A DNA stretch of 64,000 nucleotides from Clostridium mobile (GCF_018918285.1 NZ_JAHLQF010000004.1:372001-436000), one strand, 5' to 3'. Shown: positions 1-8,894, numbered from the stretch's first letter. Translations and numbers: made by a program. The notes: generated by a model from the letters alone, not told the origin.

Positions 1-108
1 AATTATCGTTTGCGTTTAATTTAAATCCCAGTTTTTTAACGCGGGCCCAGGACCCCTCGACTCGCTTCCCAGGAGCAACTTACCCCCGTCGAAACCATGT
101 ACGCCCCC
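1..108 (-). ncRNA. ssrA: tmRNA (ssrA), 5' part only
   Basis: Read on the minus strand from 108 leftward, the sequence opens with GGGGGCGU and the typical tmRNA 5' half of the tRNA-like domain (ATGGTTTCGACGGGGGTAAG). It ends at the window edge just inside the tag region: the expected resume codon GCA is followed by AAC GAT AAT, so the proteolysis tag begins Ala-Asn-Asp-Asn. tmRNA works with SmpB to rescue stalled ribosomes and tag the unfinished protein. The 3' half, including the CCA end, lies outside the window. smpB lies immediately upstream in the same orientation, the usual arrangement in Firmicutes. Confidence 0.93.
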
Positions 109-182
109 ATGTTAATGAGGTAAACTTCAAATTTAAAAAATGAAGTTTTTAAACGCATAATTAGCATTTCATGTTAACTTTT

Positions 183-211
183 ATATTAAATTTGCATTGT
201 CTTAATGACAA
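183..211 (-). promoter_or_regulatory. likely sigma-A promoter for ssrA
   Basis: On the minus strand, TTGTCA (211-206) is followed after 17 nt by TAATAT (188-183). This places a start near 176, about 68 nt before the mature tmRNA 5' end at 108. That fits a precursor whose leader is removed by RNase P. A hairpin (AAACTTCA at 122-129 with TGAAGTTT at 141-148) lies in this leader. Assigned by eye from element match and spacing only. Confidence 0.4.
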
Positions 212-278
212 TACTATAATATATCAATTTTAAATATTTATCAATAGTAATTATTAGTTTACTTGTTAGCCTTAATCT

Positions 279-749
279 TTAATACCTACTTCTTTCCTTT
301 AGCTGTCTTTCAATGTCACGTTTAGCTGCTTTTTCTAGCATGTCGTCTCTCTTATCGTATAATTTCTTACCTTTGGCTACTGCTAAACTAACTTTTACCC
401 TTCCATTCTTAAGATACAATGATAAAGGAATTAGGGTATACCCCTGTTGAGCTGTAAAACCAGTTAGCTTAAATATTTCACTCTTGTGAAGAAGTAACTT
501 TCTTTCTCTTAAAGGATCCTTATTAAATATGTTTCCTTGTTCATAAGGACTTACATGCATATTGCATACAAATATTTCTCCATTTTTTATATCTGCATAA
601 CTATCCTTTAAGTTAGCTTTACCTGCTCTAATAGATTTTACTTCTGTTCCAACCAATTCTATGCCAGCCTCATAAACTTCTTCTATGAAGTAGTCATGTC
701 TTGCTTTTCTATTTTCAGCTAAAGTTTTATTTTTAGAATCCTTCCCCAT
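279..749 (-). CDS. smpB: SsrA-binding protein SmpB
   Basis: Small basic protein (156 aa) that binds tmRNA and delivers it to stalled ribosomes. The sequence has the family core: an ARHDYFIEE segment near the N-terminus, [19 protein letters not shown], and a basic tail ([20 protein letters not shown]) that enters the decoding centre in known SmpB. An open frame continues upstream to 824, but that extension is hydrophobic and foreign to the family. The ATG at 749 has a TAGGTG ribosome binding site about six bases upstream and gives the usual length. The gene precedes ssrA, but rnr, usually directly upstream, is more than 9 kb away. Confidence 0.96.
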   Translation of the reverse strand: MGKDSKNKTLAENRKARHDYFIEEVYEAGIELVGTEVKSIRAGKANLKDSYADIKNGEIFVCNMHVSPYEQGNIFNKDPLRERKLLLHKSEIFKLTGFTAQQGYTLIPLSLYLKNGRVKVSLAVAKGKKLYDKRDDMLEKAAKRDIERQLKERSRY

Positions 750-835
750 AGAAACACCTACTTTATTATATAATTGGTAGTATTTTATTATAACATATAA
801 TACTATAACATTCAAATAGAACAAACAACTCTTAA

Positions 836-2341
836 TTACTTGTAGTATTCAATAATAGTTTCTTTATCTATTTTATAGCACTGTCTCATAAAATAAGGCA
901 TATCATTCCAATTACCTACATTATAGCCATACTCAGTCACTGGTGTCTTTTTAAGTTTCAATATACTTTTATCTGCACTCTTATGATATTTTTCAATTGC
1001 ATTTAAATTAAATTCTTGAACATATGATGCAGTCTTGTATCCATTATAAGTAGTTAAGGAAACCTTTAAAGCTAAAATTAAAAATATTGACGCAATGCTT
1101 ACTTTAAGAAGTTTGTTGCATTTACTAGAAAAAAATTTTACACATGAATATACAATAAATATACTCATAAGCAATAATGATGGAAACATAACTTTATATG
1201 TTCCTGCAAATCTAGGATCTGCAACTATAAGCATTACTTGTGCGCCAATAGCATTAATGCAACAAAATAGCAAAAATGGATAGTCATCTTTTAATAAAAT
1301 TAATACAGAAACATATAGAAGGCTTATTAAATAGACTAATGCAAAAGTTATAAACCAAAAACGTAGCACTGCATCGCTTCCTGAACTAAAAACAACTTCT
1401 ATACTATATTTTCTATGTAATATGACATAGGCATAACCTATAGTCCACAATGATAATATGAAGATCATAACATTATTAATATATTTATTACGATTAGAAG
1501 AGTAATGATATAAGCAAAATATACAACATACACACAATATAAGTACATAAATAGCAACTGGAATAGAAAAAATATTAGTCTTTAATAAGTTGATGATTGT
1601 CATATTTAAATTCATCTCATTACCAACATTTTTCTCAAAGATCATTCTTTTAATTGAACCGTAAGTTACAAGGGCATAGCCAATAAAAACGGCGCAATAA
1701 TATGGAATAATGCCTTTTTGAATCTTATTTTTCTTAAAAATTTTAAAGTATAATGAAATAAGCACCGTAAAACCTATTGCAATCATACCTGCTTGTTGCG
1801 TTGATGAACCTGCAAAAAAAGCAAGTAATAAAATCCACCATTTGCTTCTATAATTATTCATATTTGCTCTATAATCCTCATAAAGCAAATATGCATAAAG
1901 TATTACAATGGTAATTGGATAAAGGTAGTTTAACGAACATGCCGCATAATAAATAGTGGTATGGGTTATTTCAATAGGTAATAAAAGAAAAAATATGCTT
2001 GCACAACAAGTTGCAATTAAAAAATTCTTATCCTTAATTTCTCTACCTATACTAACCCTTGCTATTAATAATGCAGTAAGCATAATTACAATAGGATTGA
2101 CTATTCTATATAAATATATATTGTATCTTAAAATTCCAAATAACAGAACATGAACCCAAACTCGTCCGTTAATATTTAACTGTTTTAATGCAAACTCTGG
2201 TAAGTAACTTAACCCTCTAGATGCATCTCGGCCATAATATAAATCATCTCCATAAAGAAATATATATTGATGAATTGCTAACATTATTAACAAAAGTAAA
2301 ATTAATGGCACATATTTTTTCCATTTACTTATATATGTCAT
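836..2341 (-). CDS. polytopic membrane protein, GT-C-like (DUF6056/GtrII type), probable glycosyltransferase
   Basis: A 501-residue integral membrane protein with about eleven or twelve hydrophobic segments. An acidic GDDLYYG motif follows the first membrane segment, and an NGRVW motif follows in the same predicted outer loop. Paired aspartates in the first outer loop are typical of GT-C glycosyltransferases that use polyprenyl-phosphate sugars, and the overall look is that of the DUF6056/GtrII group. It is divergent from gtrB and gtrA, which make and flip a polyprenyl-phosphate sugar, so it probably moves that sugar onto an envelope acceptor. The ribosome site AGGAGG precedes ATG 2341. Acceptor and sugar are unknown, and family assignment is by eye. 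Confidence 0.6.
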   Translation of the reverse strand: MTYISKWKKYVPLILLLLIMLAIHQYIFLYGDDLYYGRDASRGLSYLPEFALKQLNINGRVWVHVLLFGILRYNIYLYRIVNPIVIMLTALLIARVSIGREIKDKNFLIATCCASIFFLLLPIEITHTTIYYAACSLNYLYPITIVILYAYLLYEDYRANMNNYRSKWWILLLAFFAGSSTQQAGMIAIGFTVLISLYFKIFKKNKIQKGIIPYYCAVFIGYALVTYGSIKRMIFEKNVGNEMNLNMTIINLLKTNIFSIPVAIYVLILCVCCIFCLYHYSSNRNKYINNVMIFILSLWTIGYAYVILHRKYSIEVVFSSGSDAVLRFWFITFALVYLISLLYVSVLILLKDDYPFLLFCCINAIGAQVMLIVADPRFAGTYKVMFPSLLLMSIFIVYSCVKFFSSKCNKLLKVSIASIFLILALKVSLTTYNGYKTASYVQEFNLNAIEKYHKSADKSILKLKKTPVTEYGYNVGNWNDMPYFMRQCYKIDKETIIEYYK

Positions 2342-2498
2342 TAGTTAATTCCTCCTAACAGTTAAACATTTTATTGTATTTTCCTCTATTTAGTATAATT
2401 TCAAATCGTCCAATTTTTATCCCCCTGAATATGTCATCCTTTTATTGTGAATAATAGAGATGGTTTCATTTATTTGCATTATAGCAAGGAGGATTACT

Positions 2499-3431
2499 GT
2501 GATTTCAATAATTATGCCTGTATACAATGAGGGTGAGAAGATATATTCTAATGTGGTAAAAGTAATGTCTATTTTATTAGACCATGAAATAGAACATCAA
2601 TTTCTTCTAGTGAATGATGGCTCCTCTGATAATTCTTGGCAAGAACTGCAGCGATTATACAATAATTATAATAATATATCAATTATTGAGTTAAGCCGTA
2701 ATTTTGGTAAAGAAGCCGCTTTGTGTGCAGCGCTAGAAAACGTATCAGGTGACGCTTGTGTTATAATTGATTCTGATTTACAGCATCCTCCAGAGTTAAT
2801 TCCTAAAATGATACGCCTTTGGAGTGAAGAGGGCTTTGATGTTGTTGAAGGTGTAAAAGAAAGTAGAGGTAAAGAATCCTTATTAGGTAAAATTGCCGCT
2901 TTAACATTCTACAAATTATTTTATAAAACCTCTGGAATAAATCTTAATAGTGCATCTGATTTTAAATTATTAGATAGAAAAGTTATAGATGCATGGAAAT
3001 CCATGAATGAGTCAATAACATTTTTTCGAGGTATGTCAGCTTGGGTAGGCTATAAGCGCATTCAAATTCCATTTGAAGTTCAAGAGAGAACCTATGGAGC
3101 ATCGAAATGGTCATTCTCAAGCTTAACAAAATTAGCTGTTCAATCTATTACTTCATATACATCAGCACCACTTTACATGGTTGCATGGTTAGGTGTAATT
3201 ATGCTATTTATTGACTTTATTTTGTTTATACAAACATTATTTATGAAGTTTGCTGGTAAAGCGCTAACAGGATTTACTACCGTTATAATTTTAATATTAG
3301 GAATTGGTAGTTGCATCATGATAAGTTTAGGCATCATTGGTATTTACATATCCAAAATTTATGATGAGGTTAAAAGAAGACCTAGATTTTTAATTTCTAG
3401 TAAAAAAGGAAAAGGATTTTTAGATGATTAA
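2499..3431 (+). CDS. GtrB-like polyprenyl-phosphate glycosyltransferase
   Basis: GT2 glycosyltransferase of the dolichol-phosphate mannose synthase/GtrB type. It transfers a nucleotide-activated sugar to undecaprenyl phosphate on the inner face of the membrane. Visible motifs are MPVYNEGE at the N-terminus, NDGSSDNS, the DSDLQHPPE metal-binding DXD region, and SDFKLLDRK. Two membrane segments close the protein (about residues 215-250 and 255-285), as in GtrB. An ATG at 2460 would add 13 residues. The GTG at 2499 is preferred because AAGGAGG lies six bases upstream and the protein then starts right at the conserved first strand (310 aa). It overlaps gtrA by 8 bases. Confidence 0.9.
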   Translation: MISIIMPVYNEGEKIYSNVVKVMSILLDHEIEHQFLLVNDGSSDNSWQELQRLYNNYNNISIIELSRNFGKEAALCAALENVSGDACVIIDSDLQHPPELIPKMIRLWSEEGFDVVEGVKESRGKESLLGKIAALTFYKLFYKTSGINLNSASDFKLLDRKVIDAWKSMNESITFFRGMSAWVGYKRIQIPFEVQERTYGASKWSFSSLTKLAVQSITSYTSAPLYMVAWLGVIMLFIDFILFIQTLFMKFAGKALTGFTTVIILILGIGSCIMISLGIIGIYISKIYDEVKRRPRFLISSKKGKGFLDD

Positions 3432-3828
3432 TAATATTAAAAAGTTAATTAAGAATAAAGAAGCGCAAAAGCAGTTTATAAAATATTTGCTCATTGGTGG
3501 ATCTACTGCCGTTTTTGAGCTTATGCTATATGCTTTTTTTAGAAAAGTGATTCGTTTTGATCTTACTCTATCTAATGTTACTGCAGTTGCTATTGCAACA
3601 CTACTTAATTTCATATTGAACAAGGGGGTAGCATTTAAGGGATCTTCAAATTTTTTTCACAGTTTAATACTATACATTATTTTATTTTGCTTAAATACAA
3701 TTTTCAGCACCTATGCAATTGCCCTTATGGTTCAGTATGGAGTTCTTGATATACTTGCAAAGCTTATTACTATGGCACTGATAACCATATGGAATTTTAT
3801 ACTTTATCGAAAGGTAATCTTTAAATAA
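3424..3828 (+). CDS. GtrA-like flippase
   Basis: A 134-residue GtrA family membrane protein with four hydrophobic helices and the family opening (QFIKYLLIGGSTAVFELMLYA). It also has the second-helix feature NVTAVAIATLLNFILNK and a short C-terminal WNFILYRKVIF. GtrA proteins are thought to flip polyprenyl-phosphate sugars across the membrane. Its start overlaps the end of gtrB, so the two are translationally coupled. A strong terminator follows. Confidence 0.9.
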   Translation: MINNIKKLIKNKEAQKQFIKYLLIGGSTAVFELMLYAFFRKVIRFDLTLSNVTAVAIATLLNFILNKGVAFKGSSNFFHSLILYIILFCLNTIFSTYAIALMVQYGVLDILAKLITMALITIWNFILYRKVIFK

Positions 3829-3860
3829 ATAAAATTTATTTAGTATTCATTAGACAATAA

Positions 3861-3890
3861 AAAAACTACCTTAATAGGTAGTTTTTTATA
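3861..3890. terminator. bidirectional terminator, gtrA / DUF5692 cluster
   Basis: A perfect 10-bp inverted repeat (AAAAACTACC, loop TTAATA, GGTAGTTTTT) has a T-run on both strands. It can end the gtrBA transcript on plus and the hypB-to-DUF5692 transcript on minus. A second, imperfect repeat (GCTATTCAT 3915-3923 with ATGAATAGC 3950-3958) lies nearer the end of the DUF5692-like gene. Confidence 0.8.
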
Positions 3891-3965
3891 ACAATACATT
3901 TAAATGTTTAGTATGCTATTCATATTTAATAACAAATTACTTATTTAACATGAATAGCTTTCACT

Positions 3966-4952
3966 TTATGACATCATTTTAACTTCCTTGAACTTACCGA
4001 GGTCAATGTAGATTTCACCTGTATATGGTTTTCTCTTTGTTTTCTTCATCTTGTATATCATATAAATGAAAACCGCTACATTAACTGCAAGGGCTAAAGC
4101 TGCTACAACTGTGTAAATTGTTGGATTATAGGTGGATTTAACCACAAACATTCCTGTGTCTTGAAAGCTAGGAAAGGTCTGGGCAAACATACACCATATA
4201 GCTAAAGTTTGAGCTCTGTGTTGAAGCCAAGCTCCTTTTCCAATAGTAAAGGCACACAGGGTTGGTGCAATTAATAATGCTAAGCCTGCATACCATGAAT
4301 GAGTTGGTATGCAATTGTAGGTATATACAAAATTCCATAAATCATATGCAATAATCCAGAACCAAAGCATATCCGGCCATAGCATATCCCTACTCTTATC
4401 TTTTTTAGTTTCCTTTCTAATAACTATTCCAAGCCATCCCGTTATAGTTATAATGCTCAATATACCAGCAGCTGCATTCATATAGTTCCATATTCCTCCC
4501 ATTACACCGATTACTTCTCCTTCGATAGGGCCTGAGTTTGTCATCCAGTATAAATATCCAACTTCAATATCCCTTGCAACTGCCTCTAAAATATTAATAG
4601 CAAGAATCAATGGTGGAAAGCACAAGGCTATTTTATTATCAGCTAGTCTCCAAATAACCTCTCCAGTTTTTTTATCCTTTTTCTCAATATGACGTATACA
4701 CCAAAATCCAATACAACCTGCCGTTGCGGAATAAACCTTAGCTAAATGAAACCAATCTGTATAAGTCACATCTCTTAAAACAGTAAACCAAACAACCGTC
4801 AAAATAATTGGTAAGATTACAAAGCTAAAGAATCCTGCCCATTTCTGCCTTCTAGAAAACTCATTGAATAAAAACAAAGATATAAGCACAATAAACCACA
4901 TTCCCCAAGCGGTAATCATTGTAGCTCCTTCAGCATAGTTAAATTGAAACAT
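3966..4952 (-). CDS. DUF5692-like membrane protein
   Basis: A 328-residue protein with about nine hydrophobic segments, rich in tryptophan, ending in a basic cytoplasmic tail. I read it as DUF5692-like from overall appearance; no function is known to me for this family. It is the last gene of a minus-strand cluster with hypB, the 892-residue oxidoreductase and hypA; hypA ends 49 bases upstream. That context would allow a membrane partner or a transporter for the metal or redox process, but no transporter motif is visible. The start ATG 4952 has a GGGG-type ribosome site (GGGTAAGGGGGATAAAA). Confidence 0.6.
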   Translation of the reverse strand: MFQFNYAEGATMITAWGMWFIVLISLFLFNEFSRRQKWAGFFSFVILPIILTVVWFTVLRDVTYTDWFHLAKVYSATAGCIGFWCIRHIEKKDKKTGEVIWRLADNKIALCFPPLILAINILEAVARDIEVGYLYWMTNSGPIEGEVIGVMGGIWNYMNAAAGILSIITITGWLGIVIRKETKKDKSRDMLWPDMLWFWIIAYDLWNFVYTYNCIPTHSWYAGLALLIAPTLCAFTIGKGAWLQHRAQTLAIWCMFAQTFPSFQDTGMFVVKSTYNPTIYTVVAALALAVNVAVFIYMIYKMKKTKRKPYTGEIYIDLGKFKEVKMMS

Positions 4953-5001
4953 TTTTATCCCCCTTACCCCTTTAAAGTTTTACAATTTTTAGGCTCTTAT
5001 T

Positions 5002-5343
5002 TTAATAAGCAACTATTTGCTTAATTAAAAACTCTTTTCCACTTAATAACTCCCAGTGTTTACTTTTACAATAAGGGCATTCTTTTCTATTTTGAAGGAG
5101 GTTATAGACCTTATTGCAGCTTTTACACATGGCATTTCCCGGAAGTATTTCTATCTTAAGTTTTGTACCTTCCAACATAGTGCCATCAACTGCAGCTGGA
5201 TAGCAGTTCTCTACATACTTTGGAATCATGGAAGAAAGTTCTCCAATTTGTAAAACAACGGTATCAATTTTTGTTAGGTTATTTCTTGCAGCAAAGTTTT
5301 CCACCACCTTCACCACTTCAATTACCACCCCAAGTTCATGCAA
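5002..5343 (-). CDS. hypA: HypA/HybF nickel metallochaperone
   Basis: A 113-residue HypA. The N-terminus is MHELG, whose His2 and amino group bind nickel in this family. The zinc-binding knuckles are CKSC and CPYC (about residues 73-76 and 90-93). HypA with HypB delivers nickel to [NiFe]-hydrogenase precursors and, in some bacteria, to other nickel enzymes. It sits between the oxidoreductase and the DUF5692-like gene. The other maturation genes (hypCDEF) and hydrogenase subunits are not in the window. The start is fixed by MHE and by GGAGGTG upstream. Confidence 0.93.
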   Translation of the reverse strand: MHELGVVIEVVKVVENFAARNNLTKIDTVVLQIGELSSMIPKYVENCYPAAVDGTMLEGTKLKIEILPGNAMCKSCNKVYNLLQNRKECPYCKSKHWELLSGKEFLIKQIVAY

Positions 5344-5396
5344 AGTAAAACACCTCCAATAATGCGGCTAAAAATATGAAGCTTTTCTTCCTTAAT

Positions 5397-8075
5397 TTAA
5401 CCGAAAATTTTTCTTATTTTTTTAGCTGTAACTTTCACCTTGCGTTTAAGAACTTGTTTTATAATTACAGGTTTAAGATCTTCATAAGCTACACTTTCGC
5501 CGTCATATTTTCTTACAAGGGAAATAGCATCAAATTTACATTTAGTTGTGCATTGCCCACATCCCACACATAAGAATTCATCTATAATTGTTGCACCACA
5601 ATTAAGACAACGTTGTGTTTCCTTTTTCATCTGTTCTTCTGTAAGAGTGCCACGTAAGTCTTTGAATGTTTTTCTTGATTTTTCCCCATCTACATGTGCT
5701 GTTCTTTGCCTTTTAGCATTGTCATAACTTTGAACCTCTATATTTTCTTTGTTTAAAGCATGATATTCTCTTCTATCACGACCAATAATCAGGCTCTGCC
5801 CCGGTTGAACATGGCGGTGAATAGAAATCGCTGCTTCTTTTCCTAAGGCAATAGCATCTATGGCAAATTTAGGCCCTGTTAAAACATCTCCGCCTGCAAA
5901 AACATCCGCTTCATCTGTCTGTAATGTAATCATATCTGCTTTAACAGTATTGTTTCCATTAAGCTGAATTTTACTATCTTGTAACAAGTTTCCCCAATCT
6001 ATTCCTTGTCCTACCGAAAGCACTACGGTATCTGCATTAACAATCATAGTATCCTCTTCATTGTATTTAGGATTAAATTTTCCGCTTTCATCAAAGACTG
6101 AGATGCACTTTCTAAATTCTATGCCTTTAGCAACACCATCTTCAACAATAATTCTCTTTGGTCCCCAAGAGTTGTTTATTTCAATTTCCTCCAGTAATGC
6201 TTCTTCAATCTCTTCTAAAAGGGCAGGCATTTCTTCTCGACTTTCTATGCAATACATTTTAACCTTTGTATCTCCAATTCTAGTAGCTGTTCTTCCAACG
6301 TCTATAGCAACGTTACCTCCCCCAATTACAACTACATTGCCTTGAAGACTTAAATCTTTGCCTAAATTTATCTCTCGCATAAATTCAATGCCAGTAATAA
6401 CATTTTCAGCTTCTTCACCTTCTATATCAAGCTTTCTACCTGCGCAAGCGCCAATTGCCACGTAAAAAGCTTTAAATCCTTCTTCTCTTAATTTATCAAG
6501 GCTTATGTCTTTCCCAACTTCAATGCCCGTTTTAAATTCTATCCCTAGTTCTTTTAATATCTGAATTTCAGCATTTATAACTTCTTTTTCAAGTCTGAAG
6601 GAAGGTATTCCTAATGTTAACATGCCTCCAAGAACATTTTCTTTTTCAAATACTGTTACCTTATAACCTTCAACAGCTAGGAAGTAAGCGCAACTAAGTC
6701 CTGATGGTCCACCGCCTATGACAGCAATTTTTTTATTATAATCATGTTTGCGTTTCGGTATATATCTGTGATTCACATTCAAATCTTGCTCAGCAATAAA
6801 TTTCTTTATTTCATCAATAGCAACAGGCTCGTCTATATCTCCTCTAGTACACTCAGATTCGCATTTTCTTGGACAGATACGCCCACATACAGCTGGGAAT
6901 GGATTTTCATGCTTTATAAGCTCTAGTGCTTCCTTATACCTTCCCTGAGAGGCAAGTTTTATATAACCTTGTACCGCAATATGTGCTGGACACTGGGTTT
7001 TACAAGGACTTGTACCTGTGTCTACTACATCTTTTCTATTAGTTCGATAATCAGCATTCCATTTATCAGGTCCCCACTCTGTATCTCTTGGAGTATCAAC
7101 TCTCTTTATCTCTGTAATAACGGGCTCTCTTGAACACAATTTTTGTCCCAATTGCAATGCATTAACAGGGCAATTTTCAACACATTCTCCACAGGCAACG
7201 CATTTATCTTTATCTACCTTAGAAACATAATTTGAACGCACCATATCAGCATTAATAAACATATTGGCTGTTCTTAAAGATAAACATGAACATCCACAAC
7301 AGTTACAAATAGCATGAGTTTTACCAAAACCATCTAGGTTAGGTATTTGGTGCATTAGACCATTTTCTTCCGCCTTCCTTATAATTTCAAAAGCTTCCTC
7401 ACGGGTAATCTGTCTACCTCTTTTTGTACGTATATAATATTCCGCTGCATGCCCCATCTGAATACACATATCTTCTTTCAGGTGACCACAACCTTCCCCC
7501 ATAACTTCCCTTGTTATACGACAAGAGCAATCTGATACTGTGAAAATCTCATTGTCATTGAGATATTTCGAGACCTCCTCATAGGATGCTCTTCTTGTTT
7601 CACCTTGAATAGCATGTTCTATGGGAATAACACGCATAAGCCCTACACCTACAGGAAAATTTCCTGCTGTCTTAGGTCCTCGTACTCTTCCATAAGCTTC
7701 AAATGCTCGTGCAATTTGAGGGTACTTTTCAACATTTTCCTTGTTGGCAGTCATCATTTCCATAATTCCTGGAACCCAAGTTTCATACCAAAAGGTATCT
7801 ACTCCATCAATTTCATTAACAAAGCAAACACCTATATCTGCTAACTCCAATAATAGCTCTGTTGTTCTTTCTACAGATTTACCACATAAAGGTGCTATCT
7901 CTTTTGCTGTAACCTTTTTGCGCATTTCCATATAAAGTACTACTTCCGCCATTTCATCTGTAACAACAGGTTCAAGAATCATATACTCTGGATCTGTAGC
8001 TTTAATTTCATTTTTTGAACCACGTTTCTTATTACTGATATGATTTGCAAGATCAAGTACCTTTTCTTTGACCAT
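5397..8075 (-). CDS. multi-iron-sulfur, FAD-dependent GltD-like oxidoreductase with N-terminal Cys-rich module
   Basis: An 892-residue soluble protein. Modules in order: a winged-helix-like segment (about 50-90); a Cys-rich region (C183, C185, C196, C204, then CNCCGCSC at 257-264); a ferredoxin motif CVACGECVENCP (292-303); the iron-sulfur domain of glutamate synthase small subunit type (C358 to C409); an FAD Rossmann motif GGGPSG (454-459); an NAD(P)-type GGGNVA motif near 595; and a C-terminal CLNCG plus CVGCGQCTTKC near 840-865. It probably passes electrons between NAD(P)H, FAD and several clusters. The glutaminase/synthase large subunit is absent, so glutamate synthesis should not be assumed. 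It lies between hypB and hypA. Its start has a poor nearby ribosome site; see the leader structure at 8076-8161. Confidence 0.8.
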   Translation of the reverse strand: MVKEKVLDLANHISNKKRGSKNEIKATDPEYMILEPVVTDEMAEVVLYMEMRKKVTAKEIAPLCGKSVERTTELLLELADIGVCFVNEIDGVDTFWYETWVPGIMEMMTANKENVEKYPQIARAFEAYGRVRGPKTAGNFPVGVGLMRVIPIEHAIQGETRRASYEEVSKYLNDNEIFTVSDCSCRITREVMGEGCGHLKEDMCIQMGHAAEYYIRTKRGRQITREEAFEIIRKAEENGLMHQIPNLDGFGKTHAICNCCGCSCLSLRTANMFINADMVRSNYVSKVDKDKCVACGECVENCPVNALQLGQKLCSREPVITEIKRVDTPRDTEWGPDKWNADYRTNRKDVVDTGTSPCKTQCPAHIAVQGYIKLASQGRYKEALELIKHENPFPAVCGRICPRKCESECTRGDIDEPVAIDEIKKFIAEQDLNVNHRYIPKRKHDYNKKIAVIGGGPSGLSCAYFLAVEGYKVTVFEKENVLGGMLTLGIPSFRLEKEVINAEIQILKELGIEFKTGIEVGKDISLDKLREEGFKAFYVAIGACAGRKLDIEGEEAENVITGIEFMREINLGKDLSLQGNVVVIGGGNVAIDVGRTATRIGDTKVKMYCIESREEMPALLEEIEEALLEEIEINNSWGPKRIIVEDGVAKGIEFRKCISVFDESGKFNPKYNEEDTMIVNADTVVLSVGQGIDWGNLLQDSKIQLNGNNTVKADMITLQTDEADVFAGGDVLTGPKFAIDAIALGKEAAISIHRHVQPGQSLIIGRDRREYHALNKENIEVQSYDNAKRQRTAHVDGEKSRKTFKDLRGTLTEEQMKKETQRCLNCGATIIDEFLCVGCGQCTTKCKFDAISLVRKYDGESVAYEDLKPVIIKQVLKRKVKVTAKKIRKIFG

Positions 8076-8161
8076 ATATTATTCCGTTACGTAAAATCTA
8101 CTAAAATCCAATGTCTATTTTTCATTATTATTTTAGTAAATTTGTAACGGTTCCCCCTCCC
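8076..8161 (-). promoter_or_regulatory. structured translation leader: SD and start codon joined by a hairpin
   Basis: On the minus strand a strong Shine-Dalgarno GGGAGGGGG (8161-8153) is 77 nt from the ATG at 8075, too far to act directly. Between them lie two arms that pair: CCGTTAC (8150-8144) with GTAACGG (8090-8084), continuing as an A/T-rich stem to about 21 bp with one 3-nt bulge and a G-T pair (arms 8150-8130 and 8107-8084). If it folds, only AA plus AATAATAT (10 nt) separate the Shine-Dalgarno from the ATG. A 12-codon open frame (8125-8087, ending in TAA) starts in the loop. The pairing is seen in the sequence; the function is inferred. Confidence 0.5.
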
Positions 8162-8222
8162 TTTTTTCTTTAAATTTTATATTTTTATGTTTTATTAAAC
8201 TTGTCTGCCTTCTCTTTATAAT

Positions 8223-8894
8223 CTATTTATCTTTCCAGGCGCTAATTTGCAAACGTATCCATTCGATCCATTCTTCCATTCCCTCTCCGGTTTTAGCCGA
8301 TATTGGAATAACCTTAATATTTGGATTAAGTTTTTTTACTCTCTCTTTCACTGCCTCTAAGTCGAAATCGAAATATTCTGCTGTATCTATCTTATTAATT
8401 AATAAAACATCCACTATGGAAAACATTAAAGGATATTTTAAAGGTTTATCATCTCCTTCTGGTATGCTTAAAATCATAGCATTTTTTGATGCACCAGTAT
8501 CAAATTCTGCAGGACACACCAGATTACCAACATTCTCTAATATTGCAAAATCAATATTTTCTGTTCCTAGCCCCTCTAATCCTTGTCTGGTCATATCTGC
8601 ATCAAGATGACACATTCCTCCTGTATGCAATTGAATTACTTTGGCGCCGGATTGTGAAACCTTGTGTGCATCAACATCTGAATCAATATCTGCTTCTAAA
8701 ACGCCAATATTAATTTCATTTTTTAAAGCCTCAATGGTTCTTAAAACAGTAGTTGTTTTTCCGGATCCTGGTGATGACATAAGATTTAATAAAAAAACTC
8801 CATCTTTTTTCAATTCTTCTCTCAGCAAATCTGCTTGATGATCATTATTGTCAAAAACACTTTCTTTGATTTCTAAAATTTTATACTTTTCCAT
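8223..8894 (-). CDS. hypB: HypB nickel-delivery GTPase
   Basis: A 223-residue GTPase that drives nickel insertion with HypA. Walker A is GSPGSGKTTT. The GTPase-domain metal site residues are present (GGMCHLDADM and GNLVCPAEFD), and NKID is the guanine-specificity motif. It lacks the N-terminal CxxCGC and histidine-rich nickel-binding segments of some HypB proteins. The ATG at 8894 is preferred over the one at 8909 because GGGGAGAGG lies just before it. It heads the cluster, with about 147 bases to the oxidoreductase, and is divergent from the TetR gene. Confidence 0.93.
   Translation of the reverse strand: MEKYKILEIKESVFDNNDHQADLLREELKKDGVFLLNLMSSPGSGKTTTVLRTIEALKNEINIGVLEADIDSDVDAHKVSQSGAKVIQLHTGGMCHLDADMTRQGLEGLGTENIDFAILENVGNLVCPAEFDTGASKNAMILSIPEGDDKPLKYPLMFSIVDVLLINKIDTAEYFDFDLEAVKERVKKLNPNIKVIPISAKTGEGMEEWIEWIRLQISAWKDK

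Noticed and set aside
5397-8075. Glutamate synthase small subunit
   Set aside because: The GltD-like half is real, but there is no large subunit, and the N-terminal Cys-rich module and hypA/hypB context point to another role.
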